From an uncultured Muribaculaceae bacterium (GTDB taxonomy: Bacteria; Bacteroidota; Bacteroidia; Bacteroidales; Muribaculaceae): DNA of 63,826 nucleotides. The stretch is from the NCBI GenBank assembly GCA_910586975.1, contig CAJUKX010000015.1:1-63826 (forward strand), written 5' to 3'. Positions 60,628 through 63,826 of this stretch are shown piece by piece (the stretch's first letter is position 1; each line of letters begins with the position of its first letter). The notes below the pieces were generated by a model. It saw only the letters and a program-made list of their open reading frames with translations, was not told where the DNA came from and did not search any database. A program made the position numbers and the translations under genes.

Positions 60628-63277
60628 CTTCAAACAGGCGTTGCTGCCCCGAGAATTCATCGCGTATTTCCTCGTCGGAGAGTTCTTCGGCAATGATGTC
60701 GTCGGGAGTGTTTTCGGTATCGGCTTCCTCAGGGGTGTTTTCGGGTTCTTCGGCAGCTTCGGTATTCTTGGGCTCAAGTTCTTCAACGGCAGCCAAGGCG
60801 TAAGTGGTGAGACGCTTGCCCCTTGCCTTGAATGATTTGGTACCTATGAACTCGTCGGCATCCACTATCAGCGGTTCGCGGAAGTCGTCGGGAGCGGCAA
60901 ATGTCACCTTGAACATGGCGCCGAAGGCATCGCTGAGCAGTATCAGTGTAGACTTCTCGTTGTCTGTGAGGTAGCGCTGTTTCTTGGCCGACTGTTCAAA
61001 CCTGAATCTCTTGATGTAGGGGAATCCCTGGTCGGCATCGTTGAGTATGGCCGTCCACACCTTCTGCGGATCGAATTTCTCGATGCGCATGATGTTGTCG
61101 TCGTAGTGGTTTGTGGCCTGGAAGCCGGTGGTGTAGAACTCGCCGTTGCGGGTGATGACCAGCACCTGATCGTCGCCGAGGAATTCGCCCAGATACTCGC
61201 CGCGTCCCTCGTAGTTCAGGCGCAGCACATCGGGGTCGAACCATACCTTAAGGCCACCCAGAGTGGAGACACCGCTGCTTTTCTTCGACATGCGCTGCAC
61301 CTCGTTGCGCGTTACGATGTTGCCGATGGCAGTGCGGCCCTTGATGGCTATTTCGGCAAAGTCGATGTCGATCTGCAGTTTCTTGAGTCCGCGTTTGGGT
61401 TTCAGCACCACTTTCACCACTTCGGCCTCGCCGTTGGGGTTGGCCGAGAACCACATCACCTTGGTGCCGGGATTGCCGGGGGTGAGGTTGTACTCCTTGT
61501 CGCGGGTGAGACCGGTGGCCGCAAAGCGCTTCATCATGTACGGGCCGCCTTTGCCGTTCTGATATATCACATTGTATATGGTGCGTCGGTCGTTGCGCTT
61601 GAACACGTTTATGTATATCACGCCCTTGTCTACAAACAGCTTGTCCTGCACCTTCACTATCTTGTATCGGCCATCCTTGTAGAACAGGATTATATCGTCG
61701 ATATCCGAGCAGTTGCACACAAATTCATCTTTCTTAAGGCTGGTGCCGATGAATCCCTCCTCGCGGTTGATATAGAGTTTTTCGGTAGCCTCGGCCACTG
61801 TGGCAGCTTCGATAGAGTCGAATCCGCGCACCACGGTGTGGCGGGGATAGGCGTGACCGTATTTTTCTTTCAGGGCACCCAGCCAGTCGATGGTGTAGGC
61901 AATTATATTGTCGAGATGGTCTTGTTTTTCCTTTATGCGCAGGTTGAGATTGGCTATTTTCTCATCGGCTTCGTCGGAGTTGAATTTCAAGATGCGTTTC
62001 ATCTTGATTTCGAGCAGATGCAGTATGTCGTCATCATTTATCGGGCGGGCAAAACCGGTGATATATGGCGCAAGCCGGCTGTAGATATGAGCCTTGGCGG
62101 CTTCGATGTCGGGAGCCTCTTCGTATTCCTTATCCTTATAGATACGCTGTTCTATGAATATCTTTTCGAGCGAGGCATATATCAGCTGTTCGCGCAGTTC
62201 GGCCAGTTCAATCTCAAGTTCAGAGCGCAGAATGTCGACTGTGCGGTCGGTGGAGTGGCGCAGCACGTCGCTCACGCCCAGAAATTCGGGCTTCTCGCCT
62301 ACGATAACGCAGCAGTTGGGCGAAATGGACACTTCGCAGTCGGTGAAGGCATACAATGCGTCGATAGCCTTGTCAGACGAGGTGCCGGGCAGCAGGTTCA
62401 CCAATATGCGGGCGTTCTGCGAGGTATTGTCGGTGACGTTGCGAATCTTTATTTTTCCTTTTTCAAAAGCCTTGATAATTGAGTCGATTACCGCGCCGGT
62501 GGTGCGTCCGAAGGGTATCTCGGTGATGGCCAGGGTGCGGTTGTCCACCTTCTCGATGCGGGCGCGTACTTTGAGCACACCGCCGCGGCGGCCGTCGTTA
62601 TAGCGGCCAACGTCGATAAAGCCGCCGGTGACAAAGTCGGGCAGCAGGGTGAATTCCTCGCCGCGCAGATGCGCTATGGAGGCGTCGATGATTTCGTTGA
62701 AGTTATGTGGAAGAATCTTTGACGACAGACCTACGGCAATGCCCTCGGCGCCCTGGGCCAGCAGCAGCGGAAATTTGGAAGGCAGAGTCACCGGCTCCTT
62801 CTTGCGTCCGTCATAGCTCAGGGTCCATTCGGTCACCTTGGGATTGTAGAGAGTGTCAAGAGCGAATTGCGACAGACGCGCTTCAATGTAACGTCCTGCC
62901 GCGGCCGAAGCACCGGTGAGAATGTTACCCCAGTTACCCTGAGTCTCCACCAGCAGATCTTTCTGACCCAACTGCACGAGCGCGTCGTTGATCGAGGCAT
63001 CGCCGTGGGGGTGATACTGCATGGTATTGCCCACGATGTTTGCCACCTTGTTGAAGCGTCCGTCGTCGAGGGTCTTCATCGAGTGAAGAATTCGACGCTG
63101 CACGGGCTTCAGGCCGTCCTCAATATTGGGTACGGCGCGTTCAAGTATTACGTATGAGGCATAATCGAGAAACCACGTCTGGAACATGCCGCTGAGGCGG
63201 TGTTTCACTACGTCTTGCGGATTGCAATACGGACGGCGTGGTTCGCGTGGATCGGTATTCTGAGATTCTTCGGACAT
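60620..63277 (-). CDS. parC: DNA topoisomerase IV subunit A
   Basis: The DNA-cutting subunit of a type II topoisomerase. The 885 residues hold the winged-helix domain with catalytic Tyr130 in AAAGRYIEARLS, the tower and coiled coil (about 330-480), and a C-terminal domain with degenerate beta-pinwheel blades (about 500-800). A very acidic tail of about 50 residues (from 830) ends it. The sequence is of the ParC/GyrA-like class II found in Bacteroidetes; whether the partner ParE is elsewhere is not seen. It heads the parC-DUF3316-S41 operon. Confidence 0.92.
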   Translation of the reverse strand: MSEESQNTDPREPRRPYCNPQDVVKHRLSGMFQTWFLDYASYVILERAVPNIEDGLKPVQRRILHSMKTLDDGRFNKVANIVGNTMQYHPHGDASINDALVQLGQKDLLVETQGNWGNILTGASAAAGRYIEARLSQFALDTLYNPKVTEWTLSYDGRKKEPVTLPSKFPLLLAQGAEGIAVGLSSKILPHNFNEIIDASIAHLRGEEFTLLPDFVTGGFIDVGRYNDGRRGGVLKVRARIEKVDNRTLAITEIPFGRTTGAVIDSIIKAFEKGKIKIRNVTDNTSQNARILVNLLPGTSSDKAIDALYAFTDCEVSISPNCCVIVGEKPEFLGVSDVLRHSTDRTVDILRSELEIELAELREQLIYASLEKIFIEQRIYKDKEYEEAPDIEAAKAHIYSRLAPYITGFARPINDDDILHLLEIKMKRILKFNSDEADEKIANLNLRIKEKQDHLDNIIAYTIDWLGALKEKYGHAYPRHTVVRGFDSIEAATVAEATEKLYINREEGFIGTSLKKDEFVCNCSDIDDIILFYKDGRYKIVKVQDKLFVDKGVIYINVFKRNDRRTIYNVIYQNGKGGPYMMKRFAATGLTRDKEYNLTPGNPGTKVMWFSANPNGEAEVVKVVLKPKRGLKKLQIDIDFAEIAIKGRTAIGNIVTRNEVQRMSKKSSGVSTLGGLKVWFDPDVLRLNYEGRGEYLGEFLGDDQVLVITRNGEFYTTGFQATNHYDDNIMRIEKFDPQKVWTAILNDADQGFPYIKRFRFEQSAKKQRYLTDNEKSTLILLSDAFGAMFKVTFAAPDDFREPLIVDADEFIGTKSFKARGKRLTTYALAAVEELEPKNTEAAEEPENTPEEADTENTPDDIIAEELSDEEIRDEFSGQQRLFEDE

Positions 63278-63301
63278 TTTCTGTATTTAAGGCTTTGATT
63301 G

Positions 63302-63309
63302 CAAAGATA
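63302..63309 (-). promoter_or_regulatory. -7 box of the parC operon
   Basis: TATCTTTG on the minus strand, 25 nt before the start. The nearest TTTG (63333-63336) is 23 nt upstream, slightly long. Confidence 0.55.
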
Positions 63310-63426
63310 CAAAAAATTCGGGATAAATATGTCAAAATACCGAGTATTAAATATAATGACAATGTTATCCCTCAGCTCACCTGCATGCCACATAAGGAGG
63401 GGCTGTGTCCCGACTATGGTAAGAAT

Positions 63427-63696
63427 ATGACATCCGCCAAGGATGTCTGCAAATACCTTAACCGGGTATGTACGACCGTAGGGAGGGCATGCCCGGAGAG
63501 TGCCGACAAAGTAGAGGCATCCGGAGGATGCGGCATAGTCTGCTGTGCATACCCTTCGAGTCTTGGGTGGCCTATACCGCATCCTTGGCGGATGCAATAT
63601 AAGTATGCAGTCTACCGGGCATGCCCTCGCTCCGTCTGCGCCTGCGCTCGTGCATACCCGGTTAAGGTATTTGCAGGCATCCTGGGCGGATGCCAT
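63427..63696. repeat. Large imperfect palindrome made of GCATCC/GGATGC units
   Basis: The outer arms 63427-63475 and 63648-63696 are inverted copies with 45 of 49 bases matching. Pairing continues inward through GAGGGCATGCCCGG and its copy. Four short palindromes of the type GCATCC-N-GGATGC lie at 63430-63446, 63517-63531, 63579-63595 and 63677-63693. Open frames on both strands only mirror each other, so I call no gene. The rest of 63278-63826 has no gene. Confidence 0.85.
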
Positions 63697-63775
63697 ATTC
63701 CGGAAGTTTTCAATTAAAAGGATTCATAATATTTTTACAACATTATAGCATCGAAAGATACTCATATATTGAAAA

Positions 63776-63810
63776 GGGGCTGTCTAACAAGTTTAGGCAG
63801 CCTCTCTTTT
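63776..63810 (+). terminator. Hairpin at the right end, terminator or element end
   Basis: GGGGCTGTCTAA pairs with TTAGGCAGCCTC (63793-63804 area), then a TCTTTT run. No rightward gene precedes it, so it may end a leftward gene beyond the edge or mark the end of an insertion sequence. Confidence 0.45.
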
Positions 63811-63826
63811 GTGTGGTTCATCAACA

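Noticed and set aside
61106..62482. A 458-codon open frame opposite parC
   Set aside because: It is antisense to a complete, well-conserved gene and its translation is low-complexity Val/His-rich, as expected of a shadow frame. Similar long shadow frames opposite xylA, mutS, glyS and nifJ were rejected for the same reason.
63208..63717. Open frames on both strands (about 160 codons each) in the right-end palindrome
   Set aside because: They encode mirror-image peptides with odd Cys/Pro content, produced by the inverted repeat itself. No family is recognised.
1..63826. CRISPR arrays, rRNA genes, SusCD pairs and complete prophage or ICE modules
   Set aside because: I looked for regular spaced repeats, rRNA sequences, TonB-dependent receptor frames and integrase/relaxase genes and saw none. 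The island at 47.9-51.4 kb has only relics and small genes.

Overview
The window reads as the chromosome of a gut Bacteroidales, most like Muribaculaceae. The evidence is the eukaryote-like type II glutaminyl cyclase, NigD-like and DUF3316 proteins, DUF6377 and DUF3098 proteins, GH97 and GH43 enzymes, the ftsX-DUF3098-uppP-truB-queA gene order, and many promoters with the Bacteroidetes -7 box TAnnTTTG, often with TTTG about 19-21 nt upstream. Most of the window is ordinary core genome. Family names come from reading translations and motifs; no database search was run.

Layout. 0.2-6.8 kb: a membrane-spanning DUF6377 regulator, a xylBA operon (xylulokinase, xylose isomerase) and a divergent GH43 enzyme, with a palindromic operator candidate in the divergent promoter region. 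6.9-10.1 kb: tRNA-Leu(UAA), a HAD phosphatase overlapping a phosphoribosyltransferase, and an ECF sigma / small membrane anti-sigma / secreted protein operon. 10.2-15.3 kb: iron alcohol dehydrogenase and the queA-truB-uppP-DUF3098-ftsX operon. 15.6-22.9 kb: a strongly codon-biased pyruvate:ferredoxin oxidoreductase, a small membrane protein, GH97 and a pectinesterase. 23-30.2 kb: rplU-rpmA, NDH-2, and an acyltransferase-phosphoesterase-tex-folK operon. 30.4-34.5 kb: small genes, NUDIX, trmD, SPFH plus a 56-residue Arc-like protein, and a NigD-like lipoprotein. 34.6-47.8 kb: mutS; a five-gene rlmN-pdxA-glutaminyl cyclase-sufE-POT transporter operon; tRNA-Leu(CAA); and a DUF4494-yggS-sugar transporter-transketolase cluster.

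47.9-51.7 kb is the accessory island. It holds the frameshifted C-terminal relic of an ISAs1 transposase, an apparent 3' end of a group II intron (domain V and VI folds), a candidate toxin/immunity pair behind a DUF4417 protein, a candidate small RNA with its own promoter, palindrome and terminator, and a fused HTH-metallopeptidase (HigA/ImmA-like) with a clear self-operator. A PadR-PspC stress module follows.

53-63.3 kb is core again: ychF, esterase, glyS-lemA-FKBP, and a parC-DUF3316-S41 peptidase operon. The right end (63.4-63.8 kb) is a non-coding 270-bp imperfect palindrome made of GCATCC/GGATGC units, then a hairpin that may belong to an element beyond the edge.

The least explained signals are (1) a family of about 160-195 bp palindromic intergenic elements with a shared core, two copies at 30.26 and 53.07 kb; (2) the 50.1 kb small RNA candidate; (3) the DUF4417/toxin/immunity cluster; and (4) the large right-end palindrome.
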